A stretch of DNA of 64,000 nt from Sporosalibacterium faouarense (GCF_016765695.1 NZ_JAETGO010000034.1:62001-126000), one strand, 5' to 3'. Positions 53,867 through 62,941 are shown, counted from the stretch's first letter. Numbers and translations: made by a program. The notes: generated from the letters alone by a model not told the origin.

Positions 53867-54742
53867 ATGATGATACAAATTTTACTTTTATTTTCGATGG
53901 CCTTTTCTTTAGGTGTGTATCTGATTTTGAAGGATGTATTAAAGCTGCCTTCAGGACGAGCTATTAAAGCGGTTCACGTCATAGATAAAAGGGAAAGAAA
54001 AAAATCAAAGAATCTTGAAGTGTTAATCAATGAGTGGGCTATTAGATTATCTAAAATAGTTCGTCTTACGGATTACAGTAGACGAAGACTTACAGCGACT
54101 TTAAAATCAGCAAATATAAAGCTCTCACCAGAAACATTTGTTGCGAGAGCTTGGCTAAAAGCGGGGATGATGCTACTTTTTATAATCCCTGCTTTATTTA
54201 TTTTCCCGATGGTATTTCCAGTCATATTGTTTTTAGCAGTAGCAGTTTATTTCAAAGAAATCCGAAGTGCTGATGAAGCTGTCAGAAAAAGAAGAGAAGA
54301 TATCGAGTTTGAATTGCCACGTTTTGTTTCTACCTTATCTCAGGAATTAAAAGCCAATCGAAATGTGCTTAATATCCTAGAAACGTACAAACAAAATACG
54401 GGCAAGAGTTTTAAAAATGAGCTAGAGATTACCGTGGCAGACATGAAGTCAGGCAGCTATGAATCAGCCCTTACAAGAATGGAAGCAAGGCTCAACAGCC
54501 CATCGTTGTCTGAAACGATTCGTGGGCTTATTGGTGTACTAAGAGGTGATGATGGTGTTGTGTATTTTCAAATGCTGTCCCATGATTTGAAACAATTAGA
54601 ATTACAACGATTAAAGACAATCGCCATGAAAAGACCGGCAAAGATAAGGAAATATTCCTTTGCCATGCTCTTTTGCTTCTTGATGATGTATCTATCCGTT
54701 ATGTTTGTTGAAATTATTGAAACCCTTGGGAAACTATTTTAG
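53867..54742 (+). CDS. tadC: TadC-like pilus platform protein
   Basis: A 291-residue T2SS-F-domain protein, partner of TadB. N-terminal helix (about 2-22), middle hydrophobic region (about 97-130), cytosolic domain (IEFELPRFVSTLSQELKANR) and C-terminal helices ending in FCFLMMYLSVMFVEIIETLG. Two adjacent ATGs (53867, 53870) follow AAGGGGG; the longer frame upstream into tadB is rejected for lack of a site. It is followed by two prepilin-like genes. Confidence 0.85.
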   Translation: MMIQILLLFSMAFSLGVYLILKDVLKLPSGRAIKAVHVIDKRERKKSKNLEVLINEWAIRLSKIVRLTDYSRRRLTATLKSANIKLSPETFVARAWLKAGMMLLFIIPALFIFPMVFPVILFLAVAVYFKEIRSADEAVRKRREDIEFELPRFVSTLSQELKANRNVLNILETYKQNTGKSFKNELEITVADMKSGSYESALTRMEARLNSPSLSETIRGLIGVLRGDDGVVYFQMLSHDLKQLELQRLKTIAMKRPAKIRKYSFAMLFCFLMMYLSVMFVEIIETLGKLF

Positions 54743-54753
54743 GAGGTGGTCGA

Positions 54754-55146
54754 ATGATAGAGATTTTAAAGTCGAAACGGGGAGAGGGATATATTGATGT
54801 CGTGGTGGTTGTCCTTGTAGCGATGATGGTCATTGCCATGGCAGTTAAGGTATATCCTGTTTTTGTGGTGAAGGGGGATTTAAACACATTTGCAAACGAG
54901 CTTGCAAGAGTGGCTGAAATTGAAGGACGCATTGGTTCAGAAACCACAGCTAAGAAAAATGAACTTAGGGCAAGTCTTGGGATTGATCCAACAGTGAATT
55001 GGTCTACGTCAGGGAATATTGATCTCAATGAAGAGTTTAGCGTTGTCTTAACATTACCTGTAGATATTGGATTTTTCGAATTTGGCTCCTTTCCCATTAC
55101 CTTGACCGCTAAGGCAACAGGTAGATCGGAGGTATATCACAAGTGA
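54754..55146 (+). CDS. DUF4320-like prepilin-like protein
   Basis: A 130-residue protein with a short basic leader and Gly10-Glu11-Gly12 (RGEGYIDVV) before a hydrophobic helix (about 16-35), then a beta-rich C-terminus. It resembles DUF4320, often found beside tadC in clostridial elements. The leader and helix are arranged like a prepilin or minor pseudopilin, and the motif matches the 42678 protein. ATG after AGGAGG. It overlaps the next gene. Confidence 0.75.
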   Translation: MIEILKSKRGEGYIDVVVVVLVAMMVIAMAVKVYPVFVVKGDLNTFANELARVAEIEGRIGSETTAKKNELRASLGIDPTVNWSTSGNIDLNEEFSVVLTLPVDIGFFEFGSFPITLTAKATGRSEVYHK

Positions 55147-55664
55147 TGAAAATCATAAAAGATAAACAAGGGAATGCAGCACTCTTTGCCATTGTCATTA
55201 TTTTATGTCTGATACTTCTCTTTACAGTTGCAAGTGAATACTTAAGATTACAAATAATAGCAAGTGGTGTCAGAGATGCCCTGCAATCCTCTGTTATTGC
55301 AGTAGCGACTGAAAACTATGATGAAGTCTACAACGGTTTAAGAGAAGGCTACTCTGGTGGTTATCAGCTAAATGAAATGGATAGATGGGTAGAGCGAGTT
55401 GACTCAGGTGCAGTGCTCATGAAATTGAGTGATAAACTGGGACTAATCGGTGGAAATAAATATGCAGGTGGGTATTTGGAATATCGCTTATACGATTTGG
55501 ATATTCAGATTAATAATGCGCCTTTTGCAATGAGTGACAATAACAACAGATTTGAAGCAGAAGCCTGGGTGACACTTCTTGTACCTTTATCCTTTGGTTG
55601 GGAGCACTTACCGCCAATGGAGATTCGACTTAAAGTTAATGCTGGATATAGTCCAAAGTTCTAA
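55146..55664 (+). CDS. TadE-like minor prepilin
   Basis: A 172-residue protein starting MKIIKDKQGNAALFAIVII: short basic leader, Gly9, one hydrophobic helix (to about 28), then an extracellular domain. This is the TadE/minor pilin layout. It overlaps the previous stop codon (GTGATG context at 55143), so ATG 55146 or GTG 55143 may be used. It is the last gene before the PadR regulator's promoter region. Confidence 0.7.
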   Translation: MKIIKDKQGNAALFAIVIILCLILLFTVASEYLRLQIIASGVRDALQSSVIAVATENYDEVYNGLREGYSGGYQLNEMDRWVERVDSGAVLMKLSDKLGLIGGNKYAGGYLEYRLYDLDIQINNAPFAMSDNNNRFEAEAWVTLLVPLSFGWEHLPPMEIRLKVNAGYSPKF

Positions 55665-55680
55665 AAAAATAAGTGAAGTA

Positions 55681-55709
55681 TAGACAAATAAAATCACTCA
55701 TGATAATAT
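55681..55709 (+). promoter_or_regulatory. promoter candidate for padR
   Basis: TAGACA (55681-55686), 17-bp spacer, TAATAT (55704-55709); a GATAAT at 55702 is an alternative -10. It lies just after the TadE-like stop and overlaps the first operator below. Confidence 0.45.
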
Positions 55710-55739
55710 GTATATATAGAACATGTATAATTTATACAT
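55708..55739 (+). promoter_or_regulatory. two tandem PadR-type operators
   Basis: Two 17-bp ATGT-N9-ACAT sites in tandem, sharing two bases: 55708-55724 and 55723-55739. The second is a near-perfect palindrome (ATGTATAA / TTATACAT around one base). ATGT/ACAT half-sites are characteristic of PadR-family regulators. They cover the likely transcription start of padR, which fits autorepression. Confidence 0.7.
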
Positions 55740-55761
55740 ATCGTTATTGGAGTTGATGAAC

Positions 55762-56088
55762 ATGAAAAATAAACCATCTATAAATCTGAATGAACCAAGC
55801 TTTTATATCTTATTGGCATTGTCAAAGGAGCCGATGAGTGGTTACGAACTAACAAGAGACATACTAAATATCACAAAAGGTAGACTTGAAGTAAAAACTG
55901 GAACAATGTACCCAACCCTAAAAAAGTTGTTGAAGCTTGAGCTCATTGAACAGATCGATGAGAACGGTCAGGAAAGAAATAAGAAGATATATCAATTGAC
56001 AGAAGAAGGGAAGAAAATCCTTCAATATAAAGTTGATATGCTGAAAGAAAAATTAGAAGAAGTAAAGTTAATTATAAACGAAACCTAA
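55762..56088 (+). CDS. PadR-family regulator
   Basis: A 108-residue PadR winged-helix protein: PSFYILLALSKEPMSGYELT, then KTGTMYPTLKKLLKLELIE (the recognition region) and a C-terminal dimerisation helix. ATG 55762 with GGAG 9 bases upstream is preferred; the in-frame ATGs at 55723 and 55756 fit worse, the former lying inside the operator. It sits between the Tad genes and the later surface and T4SS genes, so it probably adjusts transcription of the downstream part (56103 onward) as well as its own. Confidence 0.88.
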   Translation: MKNKPSINLNEPSFYILLALSKEPMSGYELTRDILNITKGRLEVKTGTMYPTLKKLLKLELIEQIDENGQERNKKIYQLTEEGKKILQYKVDMLKEKLEEVKLIINET

Positions 56089-56102
56089 GGAGGTCGTGGA
56101 AT

Positions 56103-56699
56103 ATGAAAAAAATGAATTCAAAACAAATAACTTTGTTTACAGGAACATCTTTAATCATAGTTGCAGTAATATTCGGTGCTTTGATTTTTTCGAAGCTCAA
56201 TACTCAAGAAGTTGGAAAGGACAATGTATTATCTGATATTGAAAATAATGCACCTGTTGTAGAAAAAATTGAAGAATCAGATGAAATTGAACAAGTTGTT
56301 GAAGTTCCTAAAATTCAGGATACTGAAACGAAGCTGATAGAAGACAAAGCAGAAGTTACTTCCATTGAGGAGCCGATGCCTGAACCACCAGAAAAACCAG
56401 AACTAGAAGCACCAAAGGACAAACCGGAAACCAATGACGATTTAGAGGATATGGATAATGTACCTGAATACAATGAAGAAGATTTGGTTATTGAACCTGA
56501 GGAAGTTGTTGTGGTAAATGAAACTGAAAAAACAACAGAACCAGAGTCAGTAGTAATCGAGGAAGAGCAATCAAGTGAAAGCAATTTAGTACCACCATCT
56601 GAAAATCCTTTTGCTAACCCAGCTAATGCAGGGAATCCTAAAGAAATTGATGGATCAGATTTAAGTGATTATGTTCCGGGTACTGGCGATAAATTTTAA
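56103..56699 (+). CDS. membrane-anchored acidic stalk protein (DUF6550-like)
   Basis: A 198-residue protein with one N-terminal membrane helix (about 10-31), then a long, highly acidic Glu/Pro-rich stretch without predicted fold, ending in NPFANPANAGNPKE and VPGTGDKF. The ending resembles DUF6550 of clostridial ICEs. It probably protrudes from the membrane as a spacer or binds an envelope partner. It follows padR by 14 bp with a GGAGG site. Confidence 0.6.
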   Translation: MKKMNSKQITLFTGTSLIIVAVIFGALIFSKLNTQEVGKDNVLSDIENNAPVVEKIEESDEIEQVVEVPKIQDTETKLIEDKAEVTSIEEPMPEPPEKPELEAPKDKPETNDDLEDMDNVPEYNEEDLVIEPEEVVVVNETEKTTEPESVVIEEEQSSESNLVPPSENPFANPANAGNPKEIDGSDLSDYVPGTGDKF

Positions 56700-56716
56700 A
56701 TACGAAAAATCATGTG

Positions 56717-56750
56717 GAGATAGTTCAAATATGAGCTGTCTCTATTTTTA
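56717..56750 (+). terminator. terminator-like hairpin inside the transfer cluster
   Basis: Ten-pair stem GAGATAGTTC / GAGCTGTCTC (two G-T) with a six-base loop and TATTTTTA tail, between the stalk gene and the large secreted protein. May lower expression of downstream genes. Confidence 0.5.
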
Positions 56751-56768
56751 TGGAAGGAGATATGGAAA

Positions 56769-58802
56769 ATGAAGTCTTTAAAAAATATAATGATAGTCAT
56801 GCTTATTGGTATGATTTTTTTGAGTTCTATAGCAGTTTATGCCGACGACAATGCTGATACAGGCTCAGGTGATACTAGCAATGCTCTAGATGGTAAAGGG
56901 TTTTACCGTGGCAGTGAATACATGTACAAAGTATCTGTATATGTTGGTTTGTCAGATCAAGCTGACAAGAATACAAGTTTAAGCTCGGACTGGAAAATGA
57001 TTGGTTCAAGGCCTATATATGTTAAACCATCAAACTTTTCAATGCCATCAAATGTTTTCTATGGCATTGAAAATAAAGTGAATTATCAAAAGGGGAGTGC
57101 ATTAGAACCGAATGGCGATTCTATGGTTATTGTAGATAATCCGCCACCAATCCCTATTACAAATGGTGGTAATATTAATTCGGTGAAATCCTATTTTGGT
57201 GATACAGCAACACTCAACTATTTTATTGATGCCTTTGCAACTCAAAAAGGAATAACAAGAGAAACATTGGTGGAAAGCATGACATTTACCATAGAAGGTG
57301 AAACAAAATCCTATCCCGCAGAAGAAATCCTGCCCATAAAAGTTGATGGCCAATATCAAAATAAAGTGCCATGGCTTATTGTGTATGAACCTGTGATTAT
57401 TTCATACCTAAAAGACCGTACAACTATATTAGCCTTTACTGCCACAGAATATGCCTTAGCTCAAAAGCTAGGATATTTTAATTTTAGGGGTGGAGCTGAT
57501 GGACAATATATATCAGGTATGACCCATTCTGATTTGCCAAATTCCATTTTTTTAGAAGAAAGTTGGTTTGGTTATCCGGTAACGTCGGCACTTCCTGATA
57601 ATGTGTATTGGGATTTAGATCGTATCATAGCAGGCGGTGGTTGGGGTATGCGCCTATTAAAGGCGAATGCGGTCAATGTAGTTGAAAATGATACAGAGTA
57701 TGACTATGAGTATCGTGTTGACACAGATGTTATTACGTCAGTTCGAATTTACGCAAGTGATGACATAACGCCTGATAACCGCCATGAAAGTGAAGCTGCC
57801 TATAACAATCCAGTTAAGAATACAGCTACTGTTACCATAAGTGCCAATGGCTATTCAAAGAGTACAGAAGTTGTTATTCCTGATGGCGGTTCAGAACTGG
57901 TCTGGCTTAAATGGCATACTCCAAGTGTACCTGGTGATGTAACAATTCAAGTAAATGTTAGTGGTAATAGTGCAGCCAAAATTGATGGAACAAGTCGAAG
58001 TGCTACTTTAATTGGTAAAGTTATAGATTTAAGCTTGAGCGAACCACCAAATCCAACGGCCAATGACCGAAACGATCATTTTACCTTACCAAGTATTCCG
58101 GTAAAAGCAGAGAAAATTAATGCGAACTGGGGTGTGTATGATTGTAACTGGATTCCAAAATGGGTATGGCATCCAAAATGGGAATGGGAATCTGATTGGC
58201 AGAAGGATTACTATACCTATCATCATTCTGGTGGATGCAGGGATACTGATGGTGATGGAGATGATGATTATTGTCCGGGGCACAGAAGATATCGCTGGGT
58301 TGATCGAGGTGAGTGGGTTGATAACGGTCATTGGGTAGATGAAGGACACTGGGAATATGATTATACAAACTATAATGCCAGTCTCACAGGCACGATGACA
58401 TTGGAACCAGATGAAAAATCTCCAACTGCTGATGGAGAGGTTATGAGATCAGGTTATGGTGTAAATATCAATGTTTCAACCTTCCCAACAACCAATGCCC
58501 CAAGTTCTCATGTTACCAATGCTCAAAATGTCATTACTTATTTCCCAGAGTTTCATTATGATATTTATTGGAGGTTGCTGGATGCAAGGGAATATGGTGA
58601 ATTTGCTTTCAAGGAAAATAAATATTCAACTTATAATGGCCGAGTCCATTTCACACCGCTTTGGTTTCCCGATGGAAGGTACAGTGTTCATGCTGAAATA
58701 ATAGACACGTGGACGCCTGACGGGATGTTAAGAATTAACTTAAATGATAATGTGACCATTGATGGAGATTTATATATGGATTGGCACATTGGACCAAAAT
58801 AG
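56769..58802 (+). CDS. large secreted, Trp-rich surface protein
   Basis: A 677-residue protein with a signal peptide (about 1-25, ending VYADD) and no other membrane segment. Domain assignment failed. Near residues 455-540 it has a striking Trp-rich, charged segment (IPKWVWHPKWEWESDW) followed by an Asp/Gly calcium-loop-like DTDGDGDDDYCPGH and repeated W-V-D/E-x-G-H/E-W units. Beta-sandwich-like stretches precede and follow. It is likely exported to the surface or the fibre tip. ATG start after GAAGGAG. Confidence 0.65.
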   Translation: MKSLKNIMIVMLIGMIFLSSIAVYADDNADTGSGDTSNALDGKGFYRGSEYMYKVSVYVGLSDQADKNTSLSSDWKMIGSRPIYVKPSNFSMPSNVFYGIENKVNYQKGSALEPNGDSMVIVDNPPPIPITNGGNINSVKSYFGDTATLNYFIDAFATQKGITRETLVESMTFTIEGETKSYPAEEILPIKVDGQYQNKVPWLIVYEPVIISYLKDRTTILAFTATEYALAQKLGYFNFRGGADGQYISGMTHSDLPNSIFLEESWFGYPVTSALPDNVYWDLDRIIAGGGWGMRLLKANAVNVVENDTEYDYEYRVDTDVITSVRIYASDDITPDNRHESEAAYNNPVKNTATVTISANGYSKSTEVVIPDGGSELVWLKWHTPSVPGDVTIQVNVSGNSAAKIDGTSRSATLIGKVIDLSLSEPPNPTANDRNDHFTLPSIPVKAEKINANWGVYDCNWIPKWVWHPKWEWESDWQKDYYTYHHSGGCRDTDGDGDDDYCPGHRRYRWVDRGEWVDNGHWVDEGHWEYDYTNYNASLTGTMTLEPDEKSPTADGEVMRSGYGVNINVSTFPTTNAPSSHVTNAQNVITYFPEFHYDIYWRLLDAREYGEFAFKENKYSTYNGRVHFTPLWFPDGRYSVHAEIIDTWTPDGMLRINLNDNVTIDGDLYMDWHIGPK

Positions 58803-58816
58803 AGGGGGAATGAGAC

Positions 58817-60046
58817 ATGGCAATAGACCCAGCGACACTAAAAGCAGCAGCAAAAATTGCTACTACAGTTTTGTCAGATGAAAAGGGCAGGCGAATCGTA
58901 TTGGTTGCCTGCCTTGTTCCATTTATCATCATTCTACTAGTTTTATCATCACCATTTGCGATCTTTTTTTCAATACTTGATGGTCAAGAAGAAACGGTAT
59001 CGGTTATCAGTGTATTGAATGAGATGAAAGAAGATTTTAGATATAGTGTACAACAGGAACAAGCCGATTCGACCGCAGATATCATTAAAACCATAGTTAT
59101 TGGAAGTGAAGACGGATTACTAATTGATAATTCGGAAGATGTATTGATTGCTTTCGCAGTGAAATATAATGTGACAAAAGATAATGCAGAGCAGGTTGCA
59201 GTTCTATCTGACAACCAACTAGAAAAGCTTAGACAAGTCTACCTAGATATGAACGTAATAACCACTACTTATGAAACCACATCAAAAGAAGTTGAAGTCA
59301 CGACAACGAATGATGATGGAGAGTCGGTTACTGAGATTAAAACAGTTACAACAACCACTAAAATTATTACTATTGACAGTTTGACAACAGAAGATATCGG
59401 TGAAGTTTATGGATTTGATGATGTGCAGAATCAGATGATTGGTGAAATGCGTCAAAGTGGATATGGCATATTGATGGCTTCGGGTAACAGCAAGACTTTT
59501 CTGGCTAGGGAAGAAATTGAAGAGATAAAGAGTCATATCCCCGAAGGCATAATCATCGAAAGTGAAAAAGTTGTTGAAACAGCTGAAAGCTTAGTCGGGA
59601 AAGTAAATTATTTCTGGGGTGGAAAAAGTCTAGCTATCGGATGGGATAATCGCTTTGGAACAGATATGGAAGTAACTTCACCGGGAAGCTCATCTACAGG
59701 CACAATACGTCCCTTTGGCTTGGATTGTTCAGGCTTTGTGACTTGGGTATTCGTTAATGTAGAACTACCTACTGATTCAATTGAATCAACAATAGGCCAC
59801 GGCACAACAGCTCAGTGGAATGTATCTACAAGTATTCCGACAAGTGCAGTAATGAAAGGCGATTTCGCTTTTATTGCAATACCAGGAACGAGAAAGGTTA
59901 ATCATATTGGTATCGTTACAGGTAGAAACGATAACGGACAAATCATGGTCATTCACTGTTCATCAGGTGCTAACAACGTTTCAATATCAACAGCAGAAAG
60001 TGTTGGTTTTTTATATTATAGAAGACCGGCAGTTCTAATCAATTAA
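58817..60046 (+). CDS. membrane-anchored NlpC/P60 cell-wall hydrolase (VirB1-like)
   Basis: A 409-residue protein: N-terminal membrane helix (about 33-57), linker, and a C-terminal NlpC/P60 domain with the catalytic Cys in GLDCSGFVTW (Cys304), His in VNHIGIVTG (about 363) and a third polar residue in MVIHCSS. It opens peptidoglycan locally for the secretion channel, the role of VirB1/CwlT in Gram-positive conjugation. No lysozyme domain is seen. Start after AGAGGGGG. Confidence 0.88.
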   Translation: MAIDPATLKAAAKIATTVLSDEKGRRIVLVACLVPFIIILLVLSSPFAIFFSILDGQEETVSVISVLNEMKEDFRYSVQQEQADSTADIIKTIVIGSEDGLLIDNSEDVLIAFAVKYNVTKDNAEQVAVLSDNQLEKLRQVYLDMNVITTTYETTSKEVEVTTTNDDGESVTEIKTVTTTTKIITIDSLTTEDIGEVYGFDDVQNQMIGEMRQSGYGILMASGNSKTFLAREEIEEIKSHIPEGIIIESEKVVETAESLVGKVNYFWGGKSLAIGWDNRFGTDMEVTSPGSSSTGTIRPFGLDCSGFVTWVFVNVELPTDSIESTIGHGTTAQWNVSTSIPTSAVMKGDFAFIAIPGTRKVNHIGIVTGRNDNGQIMVIHCSSGANNVSISTAESVGFLYYRRPAVLIN

Positions 60047-60062
60047 AGTCGGGAGGTTAAGC

Positions 60063-60704
60063 ATGAATCCAGTATTACCAATTATTATGATTTTATTATG
60101 TGCTATTGCAGGAGCAGTAGCGTTTTTCTTTTTAAAGAGACCAAAGCAACTAAAGAATGATCAGATTAATGAGAATCAAAAGACAGCTCAGGAGTTTGTT
60201 AATGTGAAAGATATTCATGATAGATTTTTATATACAAGAGATGGTCAGATTATCGCTTATATTAAGATTCATCCAATTAGTATAGATTTATTTTCAGACA
60301 GTGAAAAAGAACAGATTTCAAAGGTTTTAACAGCTGAATTATCTAGTGTTCAGAAACCCTTTAAGTTTTTGGCAGTCTCACGACCGGTGGATATCACACC
60401 ACTGGTGAATGAGTACCAAAGTCTTTTATCAGAGACCACAGATCAAAAGCAAAAAGAGCTCCTCAGGCATGAAATCATGGAGATTAGCAATTTTGCTACC
60501 AGTGGTGAAGTTATAGAAAGAAACTTTTTTATCATGCTTTGGAGTCGATATCGAGAAGGCATAGAATCGGATTTGATTAAAGAGTGTCAGGAAATGATTC
60601 AAAAGTTTGAAAGTGTCAACATTCATTGCGACATCATAAAAGAACAAGAAATAACTAGGCTGTGTAATTCAATTAATAATCCTGCATATATTTATTATGA
60701 GTAG
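60063..60704 (+). CDS. VirB4/TraC-N-terminal-like membrane protein
   Basis: A 213-residue protein with one N-terminal membrane helix (about 4-24) and a cytosolic domain resembling the N-terminal part of VirB4/TraC (FLYTRDGQIIAYIKIHP, AVSRPVDITPLVNEYQSLL). It lacks a P-loop. In related ICEs such a gene normally precedes the VirB4 ATPase; here the defence-like cassette lies between them. It probably links VirB4 to the membrane. Confidence 0.65.
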   Translation: MNPVLPIIMILLCAIAGAVAFFFLKRPKQLKNDQINENQKTAQEFVNVKDIHDRFLYTRDGQIIAYIKIHPISIDLFSDSEKEQISKVLTAELSSVQKPFKFLAVSRPVDITPLVNEYQSLLSETTDQKQKELLRHEIMEISNFATSGEVIERNFFIMLWSRYREGIESDLIKECQEMIQKFESVNIHCDIIKEQEITRLCNSINNPAYIYYE

Positions 60705-60797
60705 GATGTTTGATGAATACGATCTTAAAATATGGTTATAATAAACGCTATATAAAATTAGAAATCGATACAAAATGTATCTTATGTAGAAAATATA

Positions 60798-60826
60798 TTT
60801 ACAAATCAAGTGTTTTGTGATAAGAT
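60798..60826 (+). promoter_or_regulatory. promoter of the ATPase-TOPRIM cassette
   Basis: TTTACA (60798-60803), 17-bp spacer, TAAGAT (60821-60826) with TG one base before it (extended -10). A small palindrome GATACA / TGTATC (60767-60781) lies upstream and could bind a regulator. Well placed before ATG 60851. Confidence 0.6.
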
Positions 60827-60850
60827 TTATTATAACCGGAGGTGTATGTA

Positions 60851-62239
60851 ATGAAAGATTCTATGATTCGTATAAAAGAAGCTGAACTGTATAATATAAA
60901 AAATGTTGAATATGGAAAAATTGATTTTCCAAATGATAATACATCATCAAATAAATTAATGGGTTCTGAGATCGTTGGCATATATGGTCAAAATGGCTCA
61001 GGTAAAACAGCATTTGTTGATGCTATGTGGATTATTAAACACCTTATAAGTGGAAAAGAGCTACCTAAAAACGCAGGTGACTATATCTTTGAAGCAGAAG
61101 AAACTGCCACGATTAAACTTGGTTTTGATTTGAACCAAGGTGACCATGAGTATCAGATTTTCTACGAAGTAGAGATTGAAAGAACAGATGAAAACAAAGC
61201 TAAAGTCATTCGAGAAAACTTAACGTACAAAGAGCTTATTGACGGTGCTTGGAAAAGTAAAGCGGGAATTATTGATTATCACGTAAAAAACAAAGAATAT
61301 GTTTTTAAACCGGTAAAAAACTATCGTTTACTCACTTCAAATAATGCTGATATTCAAATTGATTTAGGTGTTGCAAAAAAAATGTCAGATAAAAACAGTA
61401 CCTCTTTTGTTTTCAGCAGTGAGTTAGAAGATATCATTAAGAAAAGCGATGCTTTTAAAAACTACACAGACATTATTATAGCTTTAAAGCATTATGCTAA
61501 TGTTAATCTTTTCATCATTAAGAATCACCATTCAGGAATGATTAACATGAATGTGTTAATTCCCTTTAGTTTCAGGTTGTTAGATGAGAAAAAGGTGACA
61601 CAGGGAGATTTGGCAATCGGTCTGTTAAAGCCATCGGTTGTACCGGAAGAAGTTTATAATGTTGTGGTTAAGATTATTGACCAGATGAATATTGTCCTTG
61701 AGACTATTGTTCCAGGTCTTAATATAGGTTTGAAAAACCATGGCAAGCAACTTAGAGAAGATGGTAATGAAGGGATTCGGATTGAACTGATCTCCATAAG
61801 AGATGACATAAAAGTTCCTTTAAAGTATGAATCTGATGGTATCAAAAAAATCATCTCCATAATGAGTACTTTAATAACAATGTTTAATAATCCTACAGTT
61901 TGTATGGTGGTTGATGAATTGGATGCCGGCATATTTGAATATTTACTTGGTGAAATTCTTCAGATTATCAGTGAAAACGGAAAAGGACAGTTGATCTTTA
62001 CTTCTCATAATTTGAGACCCCTTGAAATGCTGGATACAAGTTCAATCATCTTTACAACAACGAATCCTAAAAATCGATATATGCGCTTTGCAAATGTTAA
62101 GAGCAATAATAACCTTCGAAACCTGTATTATCGAAGCATAAATCTTGGTGGACAAAAAGAGGAAATCTACAAAGAGACCAATAGCTTTGATATCAGTCGT
62201 GCCTTCAGGATTGCTGGGAGGGTGATTGATGAAAACTAA
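60851..62239 (+). CDS. AAA ATPase of a probable defence pair
   Basis: A 462-residue AAA_15/AAA_21-type ATPase of the OLD/ABC-like kind: Walker A IYGQNGSGKTAFVDAMW (about residues 45-60), Walker B CMVVDELDAGIFEYLLGEI and a switch His in FTSHNLRP. Such proteins pair with TOPRIM nucleases in AbiL, PARIS and related systems, sensing phage and releasing or activating the effector. ATG 60851 follows GGAGGTG; the in-frame GTG at 60842 overlaps this site. The next gene's start lies 11 bp inside its end. Confidence 0.82.
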   Translation: MKDSMIRIKEAELYNIKNVEYGKIDFPNDNTSSNKLMGSEIVGIYGQNGSGKTAFVDAMWIIKHLISGKELPKNAGDYIFEAEETATIKLGFDLNQGDHEYQIFYEVEIERTDENKAKVIRENLTYKELIDGAWKSKAGIIDYHVKNKEYVFKPVKNYRLLTSNNADIQIDLGVAKKMSDKNSTSFVFSSELEDIIKKSDAFKNYTDIIIALKHYANVNLFIIKNHHSGMINMNVLIPFSFRLLDEKKVTQGDLAIGLLKPSVVPEEVYNVVVKIIDQMNIVLETIVPGLNIGLKNHGKQLREDGNEGIRIELISIRDDIKVPLKYESDGIKKIISIMSTLITMFNNPTVCMVVDELDAGIFEYLLGEILQIISENGKGQLIFTSHNLRPLEMLDTSSIIFTTTNPKNRYMRFANVKSNNNLRNLYYRSINLGGQKEEIYKETNSFDISRAFRIAGRVIDEN

Positions 62240-62906
62240 AAAGGTCATTCTATTTATTGTAGAAGGTGTCACTGATAAAACATCTTTAGGTGGCATTATT
62301 GATAAATTGGTTTCGTCGAACCTGGTAAGGTTCTACATAACCGGAGGAGATATAACCAGTGATCGCTTTTCAAATAGCTCTAATGCCATTGCCAAAGTCA
62401 ATGACCATGTTAAAGCTTTTCTAGCAAGAGAACTAGGAATAAAAAAGAGCGATATCATTCAGATCGTTCATCTAATCGACATGGATGGGGCTTATATAAA
62501 AAGTGATCAAATTCAAGTGGAAGAAGTAGAGAAATTTGCTTATTCGGAATCTACGATTATTGCAAACGGGGTAGAGCGTGTTCTTGAAAGAAACAGTAGG
62601 AAACAGCAAGTCATTAATCGATTATCACTCTGTCCAAAGATATCGGGTATTCCGTATAGCATGTATTATTTTTCTTGTAATCTTGAACACGTTTTGCATA
62701 ATGAGATAAATCTGGCGGATGAACTGAAGATGGAGTATGCTGAGCGGTTTTCTGATTCCTATTATAAGACGGAAACGACATTTATTGACTTCATTCGAGA
62801 TGAACAGTTTGCAGTTAAAGGCGATTACAAAGAGACTTGGGAATTTATAAAACTAAACGGAAATTCCCTCAAGCGGTATAGCAATTTTCACTTGTTCTTT
62901 GAATAA
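62229..62906 (+). CDS. RloB/TOPRIM-like partner protein
   Basis: A 225-residue protein with a TOPRIM-like fold: the conserved Glu in FIVEGVTDKTSLGG near the N-terminus and the acidic LIDMDGAY (about residue 88) match the Glu and DxD of TOPRIM or RloB nucleases. Starting within the ATPase gene with a GGGAGGGTG site, it is translationally coupled. It is the likely effector nuclease of the pair. AbiL-like is the best comparison; PARIS-like (AriA/AriB) is an alternative. Not proven. Confidence 0.72.
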   Translation: MKTKKVILFIVEGVTDKTSLGGIIDKLVSSNLVRFYITGGDITSDRFSNSSNAIAKVNDHVKAFLARELGIKKSDIIQIVHLIDMDGAYIKSDQIQVEEVEKFAYSESTIIANGVERVLERNSRKQQVINRLSLCPKISGIPYSMYYFSCNLEHVLHNEINLADELKMEYAERFSDSYYKTETTFIDFIRDEQFAVKGDYKETWEFIKLNGNSLKRYSNFHLFFE

Positions 62907-62941
62907 AAAAGATAGATTAACTAAATGAATATAATCACGAG

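Noticed and set aside
58086-58368. Frames on both strands over the Trp-rich segment
   Set aside because: They arise from the biased TGG/CCA composition and have no ribosome sites.
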